From positions 92,183,648 through 92,247,647 of the forward strand of contig OZ020267.1 in NCBI GenBank assembly GCA_963971225.1: 64,000 nucleotides of DNA, given 5' to 3'. The notes below the pieces were generated by a model that did not search any database, was not told the DNA's origin, and saw only the letters and a program-made list of their open reading frames with translations. Shown piece by piece: positions 42,524 through 54,372 of the stretch (positions within the stretch are counted from its first letter, which is position 1; each line of letters opens with the position of its first letter). This DNA is from Melieria omissa. Its lineage: Eukaryota; Arthropoda; Insecta; Diptera; Ulidiidae. The position numbers and the translations under genes are program-made.

Positions 42524-43140
42524 TAGGGTGTTTTTTTAGAGGTATAGAACTTCGAATTGAAATAAAACACAAGAAAATCGTTTTAATGTCCATCAATTTG
42601 GCTTTATTGGAAGGATAATTTTATGCCATTAATGTTTAAATATGATTTCGGGCATGTGGCCGCCGCGGCTGGCTCGAATAAAGCCAATTCTACAGGTCCA
42701 ATTTTTAAAGTTGATGGACAAAGCTCCAATTGCTGTGCACGGTGGCGAATCGATTCATTCGGGTCCTCTTCAACATTTTGCTCTACAGCGGCAATTGTTT
42801 CTTCGGTGCGCACTGTTCGACGTCTCTGCGGATGCGTATTATAACATAGAGTAAACGTAGTGCGAAAACGACCCATGGTTAACCGATGGATTGACCGATT
42901 TTGCTCTGATGGACGATTATGTCGACCATAAAATGGACGGAGCTTGCGGTAAACTTCGCGAACTGAACCATTATTTTCGAAATAAATTTGCACGATTTGC
43001 AAGCGTTGTTCTTTTGTCAACCTGTTCATGATGAAATGGCACACCAAACTGAACATAAATGACATTAGAGTTGCCAGATTTGACCACAAAATGCCAGTTT
43101 TATCTCTATTCGAAAAACAAACCTCTAAAAAAACACCCTA
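42524..43140 (-). mobile_element. Deleted mariner-like element (TAGGGTGTTTTTTTAGAGG ends)
   Basis: The ends are exact complements over about 20 bp and are flanked by TA (42522-42523 and 43141-43142). At 617 bp it retains only the two edges of its transposase on the minus strand. Confidence 0.85.
42604..43029 (-). pseudogene. Mariner-like transposase, DNA-binding half plus C-terminal stub
   Basis: It starts MNRLTKEQRLQIVQIYFEN at 43029. The helix-turn-helix region continues SVREVYRKLRPFYGRHNRP and TEETIAAVEQNVEEDPNESI, RHRAQQLELCPST. It then jumps, through a large internal deletion, to a stub that in another frame reads GGHMPEIIFKH. All three catalytic acidic residues are gone. The N-terminal pattern resembles the mariner branch with FYGRHNRP motifs; it is not a close match to the copy at 3843. 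Confidence 0.78.
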
Positions 43141-43591
43141 TACATTAGAAAATCCAAAATTTTGAGTTGTGACTGTTTTGATGATATTTTAATTCAATAA
43201 TTACCGAATTATTTCAAGTTATGCCACTTTTTCTGAATTTAATAATTATAAATGACAGTTAAAAAGTTGAAAGAAAAATTTGGAAAATTCATAATTAATT
43301 TTAATAAATATAAATAAATGCAAAAATTGTCAGAATTTTGCTTAAAATTAACTTTAACAAAAATGTATTTTGTCAAAAGTGACACAATTTGAGTTAGGAC
43401 TCTTTTGCATTGAGCTGCAGCGATCAAATAGCATCAAACTTCTGACATAAAGGGAGACCTATCTGTATTTTTGCAACAGTTAACAACAACAAAATATACT
43501 GAGCTTTTGCTGATTGGTAGATTGATGCATTGTGCACAATATTAACACATAAACCCGAGAATGAAAAATTTTGAGTTGTGTCACTTTTGTA

Positions 43592-44399
43592 GTGCTTGTG
43601 CGATATATGCATGTGCACGTAACGACAACTTTTCGTTTCACTACTCTCATAAAGTGAAAATCATGTGTTCTATTACAATTAAATTTGTAATCAGACACGA
43701 AGTATACATGTTTTTACAACCAATTAAGAACAATAACTACTATATTATATTTCTTCAACGCGAATTTTAGCAACTACTTGAAATGTTTGATTCTTCAGTT
43801 GTTCATTCTAAATCTTCAAAGTTTGATTCTAAATCTCCTTAGTCTGACCTTTCTGTAACAGTTCTGTTCACAATGGACATGTCGGAAAATTTCCATGCTG
43901 TGCGGCACTTGCGATTTATTTTAAGACAAGGGTTAACAAATTCCTTCTTTAACGTCGAATCCAACCAATGCAATGCTTAGCATTCCTAATGTAAAATTAA
44001 AAATCTAGATTTTTCTAGTAGCAAGATAATGCTGACAAACAAGCCACTTGCCGTCTTAGCGACTTTTACCTTGCTTGAGTTGTCGATTGCTAGTGAAATT
44101 TTTTTAGTAGAACGATAGTGATAAATTTTATATTTAATGATTTAGTTGTAGGTAAGTGGCACGGTGCCTTGTCAAATTTAATTCAATTTATTTAAAATAA
44201 GATACATTAAGTACAGTAAGAGCTATGTCTTTTAATTGGACAGTAATCAGAATTAAATTTCTTAATAAAAAAACTTAAATCTATCTATATGTAATTATTT
44301 AAATTAAACTAATTTATATTACCAAAAAAAAACATTCTTACATACATATAAAGGGGAAAAAGATAGGAAGGCAATGAAAGAGAATTCAGGAACTGAGTT
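43592..44399. other. Non-coding stretch, no gene seen
   Basis: AT-rich, with no recognisable gene or terminal repeat. Confidence 0.5.
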
Positions 44400-45080
44400 T
44401 CAAAATTCTTAATCTTCATCAATATTTATTTTATCTCCTTCAAAATATGCTCCATTAGAAGCGATACACATATGCCAACGTTTCTTCCAATCATCAAAAC
44501 ATTTTTTATAGGCGCTTTCCGGTATGGCTTTGAGTTCCCTCTGCGAATTCTGTTTTACGTCTTCTATGGATTCAAAACGCGTTCCTCTGAGTGGTAATTT
44601 GAGTTTGGGAAACAGGAACAAGTCACACGGTGCAAGATCAGGTGAATACGGTGGCTGTTCGATGGTATTTATTGAATGTTTGGCCTTAAAATCGTTGATA
44701 ATGTTGGCTCGGTGCGAGGGAGCATTATCGTCATGAAAAATCCATGAATTATCCTTCCACAATTGAGGCCGTTTACGGCGGATATTTTCACGCAAACGTC
44801 TTAAAACAGTCAAATAATAGTCTTTACTGACTGTTTGTCATTACCTTGATTTTCGAGCGACTTTGGCGTGGTTTTTTCGGTTTCGGCTCGTCTTTTCCTC
44901 TCCATTCCGATGATTGTTGGCTTGTTTGCATGTCGTACTCGTAGACCCATGTCTCGTCACCAGTTATGATGCGTTCCATGAAAGTTGGATCGGAATTGGC
45001 ACGATCAAGCACGTCCAAAGAGACCTGTTCACGGTACTCATTTTGAAGAAAATTCTCAACAAAATCGCAACGCACTACTG
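44400..45080 (-). pseudogene. Mariner transposase remnant (DD34D type)
   Basis: On the minus strand the part from 45075 reads FVENFLQNEYREQVSLDVLD and IITGDETWVYEYD (first catalytic Asp). After an internal deletion near 44820 it continues as SKDYYLTVLRRLRENIRRK, WIFHDDNAPSHRAN (second Asp) and PPYSPDLAPCDLFLFPKLK (third Asp), ending GAYFEGDKI. The N-terminal DNA-binding region and the segment between the first Asp and YYLTVL are missing. No terminal repeats were found. It is an old relic. Confidence 0.82.
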
Positions 45081-45252
45081 AGGTGAACTGGTTTCAACAG
45101 CTGCCGTAAACAAACTGTCTGACAAATCGCGCTCATTTTTGGCATAGTAATTAAGGACAGTGCTACCAACCTACAGAAACTTAAAATATCGAAAAATATA
45201 CAGCGCGCGAATTTTAAATGAGAATTTCCGGAAACTTTTCGGTCACAATGTA

Positions 45253-45677
45253 TACCCCGTTTATACGACAGCTCAAGTCGCTTTCAGTCAATACGCATTG
45301 AGTCAATACAGTAGTATAAACACGATTTCAAACCGCTTTGAACGTTCTAAGCGTATCGAGTCAAAGCGCTTTTCAAATGAGTTTTTAAATTTTCAAGTCG
45401 CTTCGAAAATGCGTATAAACGGTTTAACATTTTCAAAGTGCCTTGAAAATCAGCTGATGGTCTTGTCCACTCAATTTTTGGAGCATTTTCAAGTAACAAA
45501 CAAGGACCCCCAACCGCTAACATTTATAAGACGTCAAAAAATAGGAAAAACGAAAAAATAAAATCATACTTTCCAAACCGTTTGCAGTCAATTCGCTTTT
45601 GAAATCAATGTACAAAAACCTGACTCGAAAGCGTATCGAGTCAATGCGAATCGACTGGGACCGACGTATAAACATGG
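45253..45677 (+). mobile_element. TATAAAC-type MITE, copy 1
   Basis: The ends CCCGTTTATACGACAG (left) and GACCGACGTATAAACATGG (right) are near-complements. The body has CAATACGCATTGAGTCAATAC and AAGCGTATCGAGTCAAAGCG words. No coding function. Confidence 0.6.
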
Positions 45678-45864
45678 TAATATATGCAGTGATATATACA
45701 GCAGCTAAAATCTGCAACTCAATTAAAATAACACAACTTAAATTTAAAATTACAATGTTCTTACACTTGTATCGTCCTTCCTCGTCGAACGCCAAAAGGG
45801 AAAGAAAGAATGAGCGCACTGGGGCCTCGAAAGTGGAGACGACAAACAAGCAAAAGTGCAGTGT

Positions 45865-46203
45865 AGCACGCGCATGCAGCTCAAGTCGCTATGACACAAT
45901 ACGCATCGACTCAATACAGTCGTATAAACGATTTCAAACCGCTTTGAAAATTTTAAGCGTATCGAGTCAAACCGCTTTCCAAATCAGTTCTAAAATTATC
46001 AAGACGCTTCGAAAATGCGTATAAACGGTTATATACTTTCAAAGTGCTGTGAAAATCAGCTGATGGTCAGTTTTTTGTGAATTTTCAAGTAAAAAGCAAT
46101 CAACACCAACCGCTAATATACATTAATAATAATATTTCAATATTTATTCGAATTCGCTTCTGAACTCAATGCGAATCGACTAAGACCGTCGTATAAACAT
46201 GGT
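45865..46203 (+). mobile_element. TATAAAC-type MITE, copy 2
   Basis: This copy shares long near-identical blocks with 45253-45677 (CGATTTCAAACCGCTTTGAA, AAAATGCGTATAAACGGTT, GAAAATCAGCTGATGGTC) and ends GACCGTCGTATAAACATGG. The left terminus is imprecise. Confidence 0.58.
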
Positions 46204-46273
46204 ATCAGACTCTGGTATCGTTGATGAAAAAAAGTTGGGATGTCGGATGAATCTGTTGATGTCTGCCACATGT

Positions 46274-47492
46274 AGGGGAAAGGTTCCGGTTGTGGGCACC
46301 TTTTTGTTTTGGGCTCATAACTTTTTACCAAGTTCTTCTTAATCGGACATATGGACATCTATGGAAAGCTAGAAACCTTAGCTAACAAGTAATGACAAAA
46401 GTAAATCGATTCCGTCAAATAGAAAAGTTGTTTTTGTTAATTTTGTAAAGTAGTCATTTTTAACAAAAATTTTTTTTGGGTTCGGTTGTGGGCACGCCTG
46501 GAAAATCTGGTGGAAACGGAAAAACCAACACGAATATAGAAAAACATTAAGTTTTAATTATTTGAAGCACAATGCACGCATGTGAAGTAGCTGGTACGCA
46601 TGTCGGCACATTTTGGATGGACGGGCATTTCAAAATGTAAGTGACCAAGTTATTCTCCTGGGCTGTCAAGAAGACCTAAAGTAAAATGAAATTCAACCTA
46701 ATTAATCAACACTCTTCAAGTGCTGTGACGTGAAGAAGGTGGAAAACACCAGTTAACCTGATTCGATAACATCCACGAAAAGAAGAAAAAGAAGAAAACA
46801 CCACCGTCGACAGCTTTGATGTTTCCGAAATTTTCTTCCACCTTCTTTTTGTAGCGTTGGAAAGTGGTTCAGGAAATCGCATACGCTGCGGCAGTCGATT
46901 TTGTGGTTAGCTTATCTGCAGAACAATGTTAAATTACATCCAGCACATTAAAAAAGATATCGGAGGATTTTTTTTTATTTACCCTTGGAAGATATAACTA
47001 AAACAACCAAAAAATGCGTTAGAAGACCATTTTCGATGAAATAACTTACCAAAACTTACCAAATCACTAAAAGATGGGTGCCCACAACCGAACTAATTGC
47101 AGTGCCCACAACCGAATTTGGCAGCCATTTTGAGAAGTAGTGAAAAATTTGTTCGGGGTAAACATATTGGTTGTAATCAATATTGGATCACAAAGTATAA
47201 TAAATTTACTAAATAAAAATGCATTTTACTCGCCTTCTCGATGGATTCACTTCGATTTATGACACCATTTAAAATGTGTAAAAAAATGTTTGTCTTATTT
47301 TTTAAGCACAGAAAGATATATATGGTCCCAGCACAAAGCAGGCGTGTCTGTTCGACTCAGTATTTGGCACAAAAAGATCGTGGTTCCATAATGAACAAAT
47401 GGCCTTAGTCAAAAAAACCCAGCCTGCTTTCTATCAAGAGATACGAAGGGGTGCCCACAACCGAACTATGCCCACAACCGAACCTTTTACCC
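46274..47492. mobile_element. TIR element with repeated GGTTGTGGGCA motifs
   Basis: The left end GGGGAAAGGTTCCGGTTGTG is matched by the complement of CCACAACCGAACCTTTTACCC at 47492, flanked by TA (46272-46273 and 47493-47494). The word CGGTTGTGGGCA recurs at 46284, 46482 and, complemented, near 47080, 47100, 47455 and 47468. No transposase frame. Confidence 0.72.
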
Positions 47493-47494
47493 TA

Positions 47495-48289
47495 CTTAGT
47501 ATATGGACAGAACGACGTAGCTGCTAAATAATACCATGTATCATTTTTATTTCGAAGCAAGACGACAGTCAAAACTTACGCCACTTATTCAATTAAAACA
47601 AAAAATAATTTTTTTTTGTAATAAGTACTATATAGGGATATGACAACGTGGCATATCAACACCTTAATACCCTCAATACACTGCAGATATTTTTTATTTT
47701 CAGACTTTTCCACATGATCTCAACACCAAAATATTAGAAAAATATGTATATAGTATATGCGTATACTATATGTCAGCGTCAATATATGTATGCAGTTAAG
47801 GTATGACCAACGGTGGCTTTATCGATTTATCCGCTCGCACTTACCGTATCTTTTTCATTCAGTACATACCCATGCGACTCTCAAATTGCTCTTTCTTTAC
47901 TCATCCGCTGAAACTTTGCTTTACGAATTTATTTCGTTGCGTAAAAGAAAACCAGTAAACAGAAGTATGCCATTATTTATTCAACTCGTAGGGTAAATAT
48001 TAAGAGAAGCCGCAAAACATACGACCACACAAAATGCGCCAGAGAAGTACGCATTTCGGCAAGAGGTTTTACAACTATGTACCATTGTATGCTGAACGAA
48101 AACGCAAGTAATTCTCGACTTTCGATTGAATATGCCGAAATGTTCATATTCAGACGAACTTTGAGGTGGTAATTTAAGTGTATAGTATACAGTGGAGCAG
48201 TATAGAATTCAAATTCATTTGTAAGATTGAATGAGAATAAAATACAGTATGTACTTAGTTCTTTGCACTAACGTCATACAAGTATAATG
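47495..48289. other. Non-coding stretch, no gene seen
   Basis: AT-rich, with TATA/ATGTAT-type low complexity near 47740-47790. No supported feature. Confidence 0.5.
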
Positions 48290-48479
48290 GTTACACCCAA
48301 GGTATATTAACAAGGTACGCCAGGCTGGGAGCGGCAGCTTTAAATGTCTCTCTTCACCCTCTTATTTGTGAACGGTTGCTCTTTTTGTAGAATAAAGAAC
48401 CTACTATTAGTATTAATATTCTTTATTAATTCTTTATTCTTTATTAAATTCAGTCAATGAACAAAAATGTTCTTACAGA

Positions 48480-51130
48480 CTAAGTGAATGTATAACAAGC
48501 TCTAAACTTACAAGCTAAATTGATGAATAACAAGCTTAATTTAAAACTTAAAACTAGTAAACAAAGAAAAGCAAATTGGAAATAAAAGTAAGCGATTAAA
48601 TTATCTGAGCGCATAGTTAAGCGAATTGAAAAAACAGATTTTGAGCAAGAGAAGTCGATATCTATTACTTTAGAAAAACTATTAAATTCAGATAGAGCTC
48701 TGGCCAAGAGGGCGTTCAACACATAGTTAGTTTTAGCAAAATTAACATAAAAAGGGGTATAATGACGAAGTACTCCAAGAGGAATATTGAAGGAGATTCT
48801 TTCAAGCAGAACAGGACAATCAACTACACTAGAAATCAAGTCGAAAACGAAGGATAGGGGGATAGAATGATTCTCGTATTGTAAAAGGAGTTCAGATTAA
48901 GGAGTTTACGACGAGGGGTGTAGGAGGGAATGGGTTCATGGAATCTGAAGGACCGAAGGAAGGATTTCTGAACACGTTCAATGCGATTGAGTGTTACTCA
49001 TGGTAGGGTCGCCAAATGAAAGAGGCATATTCTACTTTGGATCGGACAAAGGAGGTGTATAGTAACTTTAAGGTATACGGATCAGTGAAGTCAGAGGAAT
49101 TACGTTTAACAAAAGCTAACATAGCATAAAGAAACTTGAAACTTAAGAAAACTTGTGATCAAAAATAACTCCCAAGTCGTTGATTTCAGAAACAGACTTT
49201 AAAAAAGAATTGGATATATTATATTTGTTATGTAAAACTGATGTACACTTGGAAAAAGTGACATGGAAACATTTATTAATATTTAAGGATAGACAATTAC
49301 GACTACACCAAGAGTGTACATTATCAAGATCAGCAAAGAATCGGACGGACTTCTAATGGCTGAGTAAATTTTTAGATCATCTGCGTAAAGCAAAAAAATT
49401 GCAGACGAGAAACAGTGACTAATGTCATTGATGAACAAGATAAAAAGCAGAGGTCCAAGAATGCTACCTTGCGGAACACCTGATGACGCGACAATAGGCA
49501 CCGAAGGTGCAATATCTACCACTACCACGCACTGGCGATTACTTAAGTAAGATTTGAGCCATTCAAGAAAAACGGAGTGAAAGCCAAACGACGCTAACTT
49601 ATGAATTCGGATTGGGTGAGAAACCCCATCAAAGGCTTTGGAGAAGTTAGTGTAGACTGTGTCTACCTGGAGTCCGTTATGAAACGCGGAAATGCAATGC
49701 TCACTGAAAACAGCAAGATTTAAGACGGTGGACCGACCAGGCATGTAGCCATGTTGGTTCGGGCAAATTAAACTTTTCACTGCGAAGAACACCTTGTCTT
49801 TGATTATACACTCGAAAAGCTTAGAAACTGAGGAGATTGGCCTATAATAACCCAAATGATTTTTGTTTCCACTCTTAAAGATGGGGTAATAAAGGCAAGT
49901 TTCCAGGCGTCAATGAAGATACCGGACTCTAGAGATTTATTAAAAATCACAGTTAGTGGATAAGCAAGAGAGGCACATTTTTTAAGCAAGATTGTGGACA
50001 ATCCATCGACATCAGTTTGGGTTGAAAGACTAAAGCGCGAAATGCCTTTGGTTATATCTTCAACGGACAGTGTAAGAAAGCCAAAATTCAGCGACGATTC
50101 CGGACGGGGGAAACGGGTTTTATCAGCGGCAATAGACGGGATGAAATTTAGCTTGAAAAATTCTGCAAACAGGTTTGCGGCCTCGGAGGCTGAATTTGTG
50201 GATTTATTTTTGTAAATCAAGGAAGATGGTATGCCCGAGCAGATTTTCTTTGAGTTGATGAAGCGCCAAAAGGCCTTGGGATTGGTTTTGATATTTGCTT
50301 CAAAGCTTAAAATGTGATCAGAGTATAGAAACCTGTCAAGGCAGTTGTATTCTTTAGAGTATTTTTTATATTTATTAAAAATTGTCAAATCGCCAGTTTT
50401 TTTTAATTTGCGATAGAATTTGTTCCTTAAATTCTTTAACTTTTTAAGTTCATGAGTATGCCAAGGCAATTTATACCTTCGCTTCTGAGCAATTGGGATA
50501 TAGCGTAAGCAAGCTTCAACAACTTTCGATTTGAAACTTTCATAGCATTGGCAACATCAGTGCTATCAAGCAAAGAGTCCCAATTTAAGGTAGACAATTA
50601 ATCTGCAATAAATCTGGGCTAAAAAAACTGTCAACCAAGTATACTTCCATATTACTTTTGACGTTTTTAGGAATTAAGCCACGGAAATTATCGACATGAG
50701 CCCAATTGAGATTGCTAAAATTAAAGTCACCTAAAACGCAGAGGTGATTTTCTCCAAGATAGTTTGAGGAAATTGCAACAATATTGTCCACATGTGCTTT
50801 ATACAGACTTTCGGTACTGTGAGGAGGGATATAGGAGGCACAAACAAACAGCGTCCCTAATGATCCTACAACTCGCACACAGAGTTGGTCAAGCAGAGAG
50901 TCAGAATTATCAAGCTCAAAGAGTGACGCACGAAGTCTGCATTGAACAGCAATTATTATCTTTACGAAACACGTTGAAAAGATTAGAATCGAAAAATTCA
51001 TGGTCAAAGTAGTTATCGTTTAACCATGTCTCAATGATAACAAAAATATCATAATCTAATTGTGAGCTAATTGCACGAACTGGCTGCGATTTAGTTCTAA
51101 GTCCTGAGGCGTTTTGAATGTGGATCCGAA
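48480..51130 (-). pseudogene. LINE ORF2: endonuclease, reverse transcriptase, C-terminal domain
   Basis: From 51130 down: IHIQNASGLRTKSQPVRAIS, LDYDIFVIIETWLND, VFRKD (endonuclease edge), then after a frameshift FVCASYIPPHSTESLYK and CVLGDFNFSNLNW. The thumbless fingers region begins PWHTHELKKLKNLRNKFY. After another shift the RT reads YYRPISSVSKLFECI, GYMPGRSTVLNLAVFSEHC, YTNFSKAFD (motif A, Asn for the usual first Asp), SSGVPQGSILGP and YADDLKIY. Near 49000 frames decay, with a final part SRALSEFNS-like (48480-48839). Not functional. Confidence 0.82.
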
Positions 51131-51425
51131 GATGCTTACTGGAATCATGACATTTGAAAACATTAGTTACGGGGCAGGCTGTTGGGCGTCGACACGCGGA
51201 AAAACTGAAACGGTCGCACATTGACATTAGATGGCCACAGATCGGGCACCAGCAATTTCCCATAGGCGGAATCGGCGACACCCAATTTGAAGTTAATTTT
51301 TTTTAGGGTTTCAGATTGCGCTTCCTTCTTAACTAGTTTGTAGCAGGAAAGAAGATTTTTTTCAATGCCGGCGTGACTAGCAACATAGGCAATAATGTTT
51401 TCAGATGATAGATGTAACCACTTAA

Positions 51426-52659
51426 GGGGGATAGCCACTGTGACGGGTCAAAAGATTAGTGATTTTAAACATTTTTTTTACCGAGTAAATATAGGAATTT
51501 TTGGATCGGGTTTTTTTTTCATTTTATTAAGCACACATCTAATAATATTTCCACACATTTTTATTACAAAATATTAAATAGTTTAAACAATAGAGATGAT
51601 CCCGTAGCGCTTGAAAAAAAATTCCCTCTCCATGGCAGCATCGATTTCTCAAAAACCGGTACTCTGAAAAAAAAAATGTTATTGTAATCTGTATGAATGT
51701 AGTTATCGTTGTACGTAGCCGTTTTTTTTTTGATTTTTCAGAAAATGGCGACCGATTGAAAATATTTCCTTTTTTCGACCTTTTTTTTGGTTTTGAGACA
51801 GTTTAACCCGGCATCGGTGTGGTGGGGTATACCATACCCCAGAGGTTGTATTTTTGTAAATAATACGGATATCAGTTTTCTTATATTTGTTATTTTCTTT
51901 TACAAATTGCTGGCACATGAAATGTTTTTGAATTTTTTTTACGTAAAATTAAATGAAGAATAATATATAATTGCTGTCTTTTATATTTGTGTTGTTTCGT
52001 GAGGTTGCTGCTATATAAAGTTTTGGGGTATGTCATACCCCACCACACCAATAACGTAATTTTTTTTCACCACACCAACGCCGGGTTAAAAATTAGTAAA
52101 AAAAAAAATTTTCAAAATCGGCTACGCTTAACCTTAACCACTACTAAGACGAACAAAACAAAAAAAAAATTTAGAAATCGGTTCATAATTGTTCGAGTTA
52201 TTGATGCCGCCAGTTCAAAAAAGTCGTTTCGAGAAAAACGCGTTTAAAGTTTTGAGTCCATTTCTCTCGTAATGAAATCATGTATCTTTTAAAATTTTAA
52301 AATCGTTGTAACTAAGTCAATTTTTGCAATTTTGACTTGAAATTTCGTACACATATTTTTGAATATCTGTGGCCGTAAGGAATAACAGCCAAAGTCGATT
52401 TTATTAAGTTTTCAGGAGAGCACTTTTAATTTTTGAATTTACTTTAGATTACACTAGATAAATTTTAGACTTTTGGGCGTAAAACATTCATTTTATGAGC
52501 AAAAGCCATAGAATTTTGTGTAGTAGTGCATTTGAATACGACGAATGCAATGGTAGTAATAACTAAATTTTGTCCTAACTCGACTTTGGCTGTTATTCCT
52601 TACGGCCACAGATATATAAGCTCTGATTTAAAACAAAAAAACATTTTTGGCTATCCCCC
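51426..52659. mobile_element. TTAA element in LINE ORF1 (GGGGGATAGCC ends)
   Basis: Exact 11-bp inverted ends GGGGGATAGCC (51426-51436 and complement 52649-52659) are flanked by TTAA (51422-51425 and 52660-52663). It is 1,234 bp and non-coding. Removing it with one TTAA rejoins ORF1 as AVQFKWLHL. Confidence 0.86.
52377..52611. mobile_element. Nested MITE with exact 32-bp TIRs
   Basis: CTGTGGCCGTAAGGAATAAC and 12 further bases (52377-52408) are perfectly complemented at 52580-52611. ATAT flanks both ends. It is 235 bp and lies inside the TTAA element; non-coding. Confidence 0.85.
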
Positions 52660-54372
52660 TTAAATTGAACAGCGACGTCGAGCTCCGAGCTAGCGTTAGA
52701 TCCAACAACAAGTGGTTGATATCTCTTCTTATTCCTCTTCACACTGATCCAGTCAGAGCTGCGAGGGGCCTGAGGCAGCAGATATGAGGAAGAACGATGC
52801 ATACCAGACAGCTCAAAATCTTGCGGAGTGTCAGCGGCCCGAGAAAATATGCCGACGTCAACAGTCGGTGCAGTAGAAGCAGCAAGAGAGACAGCAACAG
52901 CAGACGGAGTGGGAGATTTCGCAGCAACCACATCCTCCCCGGAGAGCGTACGATTCGCAGCAACAGCAGCATAGGAGATGTGGGCTGCCGACAACGCGCC
53001 ATCGGTCGAAGAGTTAGCAGCATAAGCGGCGGGCAGTAAGAGATTGTTGGAGCCTGACGCTGACAAAGTCGCGTTAGATGATTGCTCAAGGGCAGCTGGA
53101 TTATGCTTGATGTTGGCAGAGTTTTCATGATTGATTACAAAGTCACTTAAGTTGCTTTGAAGGTTTTTAAGATCACTAGAAAGGTGCTGGATGGCGGAGG
53201 TAGGATCCTGATCCGATAGTTTGCGATGCACAGATTGAAAATCAGCTTGCAGACCTTCGAGTTTTTGGGCTAAGAGTTTGTTGTCATTTTGAAGAGAGGC
53301 GATTAAGGTGAGCGCACGAGCATTCTCAGCTCTAAGGGCAACGACCTCGTTGAAAACTGCCTGGAGCGATACCGTCTCCTTAGCACACTTTTGTTGCACA
53401 GGAAGAGCGGGCTTGGGGCGTTGTTGTGTTAACGTAGGACTAGAGGCGGAGGGGAACGGATAGAGTTCCGACGGACCGCCGCGCAAGCTTTACAATGATA
53501 AGGCATATTTAAATTTTGCAAAAATTCCAAATCCGCAGGCAAAATGTTAACGCAGTCGAGATGGAAGAAGTCGTTGCAATTACCACATTGCAAGTTAGGT
53601 TGACTTCGATCAACCTTTTGACCGCAGCCGCACGGCATTTCAAGAAGATTAGTGATAAAAGTCAGGTGAAACGATAGCGATGAAACTAGGAGTCGATTCA
53701 CTCTCGCACAAAAGAAAAAAATTAAGAACGCCGCAGGGCTAAGTAGAAACACGACCGTTCGGAAGAAACTCTGAACTCTGACTGATTGTTTATACAACTA
53801 TACTTTTGTGTACAGATTTGGGTAACATTGTAAAATACATTAACGCGAAATATAGCCCATGATACCAGCCTGATACGCACTAAAATATATTGTGGAATGA
53901 ATACAAATGAAAGAATGAAATATATTGAAATTGAAAATTTTATGTGTTAGCAATTTGTGCGAAATTATATGTTCTTTTCCTAATTCTGATCAGCTTGCTG
54001 AAGAAGTAAAAAAACTTTATTTTAATGTAGAATGTATTTTAGAATAAGGAACTTAAACAAAAATTTAAAACAAAAGCAATTGAGAAAAAGATTTTACGTA
54101 AATAAAAAATTATCAAAAACTCTTCCAAAAAATGTATAAGACATTCAGCAACACTATAACATTTAATACCAACTTATCTTTGTGGCATTTTATTTTAAAC
54201 TAACTAATTATAACATTTGTCCTACGTAAACGCAGTTTTTAGAGTTTGAGGACCAAATACTAAAAGATGCAACCAACAACTCATTCCTAACAGAAAGCAA
54301 CTCTGATTTGGCCCCCTTATCTTGACGGCTCTCTGAGCCTGGCGTACCTTGTTAATATACCTTGGGTTACAC

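Larger units (their letters stand above)
42398..43591. mobile_element. TIR element with AAAAGTGACACAACTC ends, hosting a mariner
   Basis: ACAAAAGTGACACAACTC followed by AAAATTTTT (42398) is repeated as exact complement to 43591 over 27 bp. The same word recurs inverted inside, near 43150 and 43370, as subterminal motifs. The mariner derivative at 42524-43140 is nested inside. No own gene recognised. Confidence 0.62.
51166..53638 (-). pseudogene. LINE ORF1 with PHD-like finger and coiled coil, interrupted by a TTAA element
   Basis: It starts MPCGCGQKVDRSQPNLQCG at 53638. CGCGQK, CGNCNDFFHLDC and YHCKAC form a PHD-like C4-H-C3 finger. After one frameshift near 53480 comes a heptad-rich region (VVALRAENARALTLIASLQ, LQADFQSVHRKL) that is probably a coiled coil for trimerisation. 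It continues as DWISVKRNKKRYQPLVVG to AVQF. Across the 51426-52659 insertion the reading resumes KWLHLSSENIIAYV in frame and ends SLPRN at 51166. Apart from one frameshift and the insertion the ORF is well preserved. Confidence 0.8.
48400..53810 (-). mobile_element. PHD-finger LINE (jockey/CR1 group), minus strand
   Basis: The relative of the LINE at 21480-32222, here with all domains in order on the minus strand: PHD-finger ORF1 (53638 down to 51166), endonuclease, reverse transcriptase and C-terminal domain (to 48480), and a 3' tail of TAAAGAAT-type repeats (48415-48455). A TTAA element (51426-52659) interrupts ORF1. Several frameshifts make ORF2 non-functional. Ends are approximate. Confidence 0.82.
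48297..54365. mobile_element. TIR element hosting a LINE (CCAAGGTATATTAAC ends)
   Basis: The ends CCAAGGTATATTAACAAGG plus TACGCCAGGCT are exact complements over 30 bp (48297-48326 and 54336-54365). GTTACAC flanks both sides (48290-48296 and 54366-54372), a 7-bp direct repeat consistent with an 8-bp hAT-type duplication with one-base ambiguity. Without the LINE it would be about 650 bp. No own gene. Confidence 0.75.
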
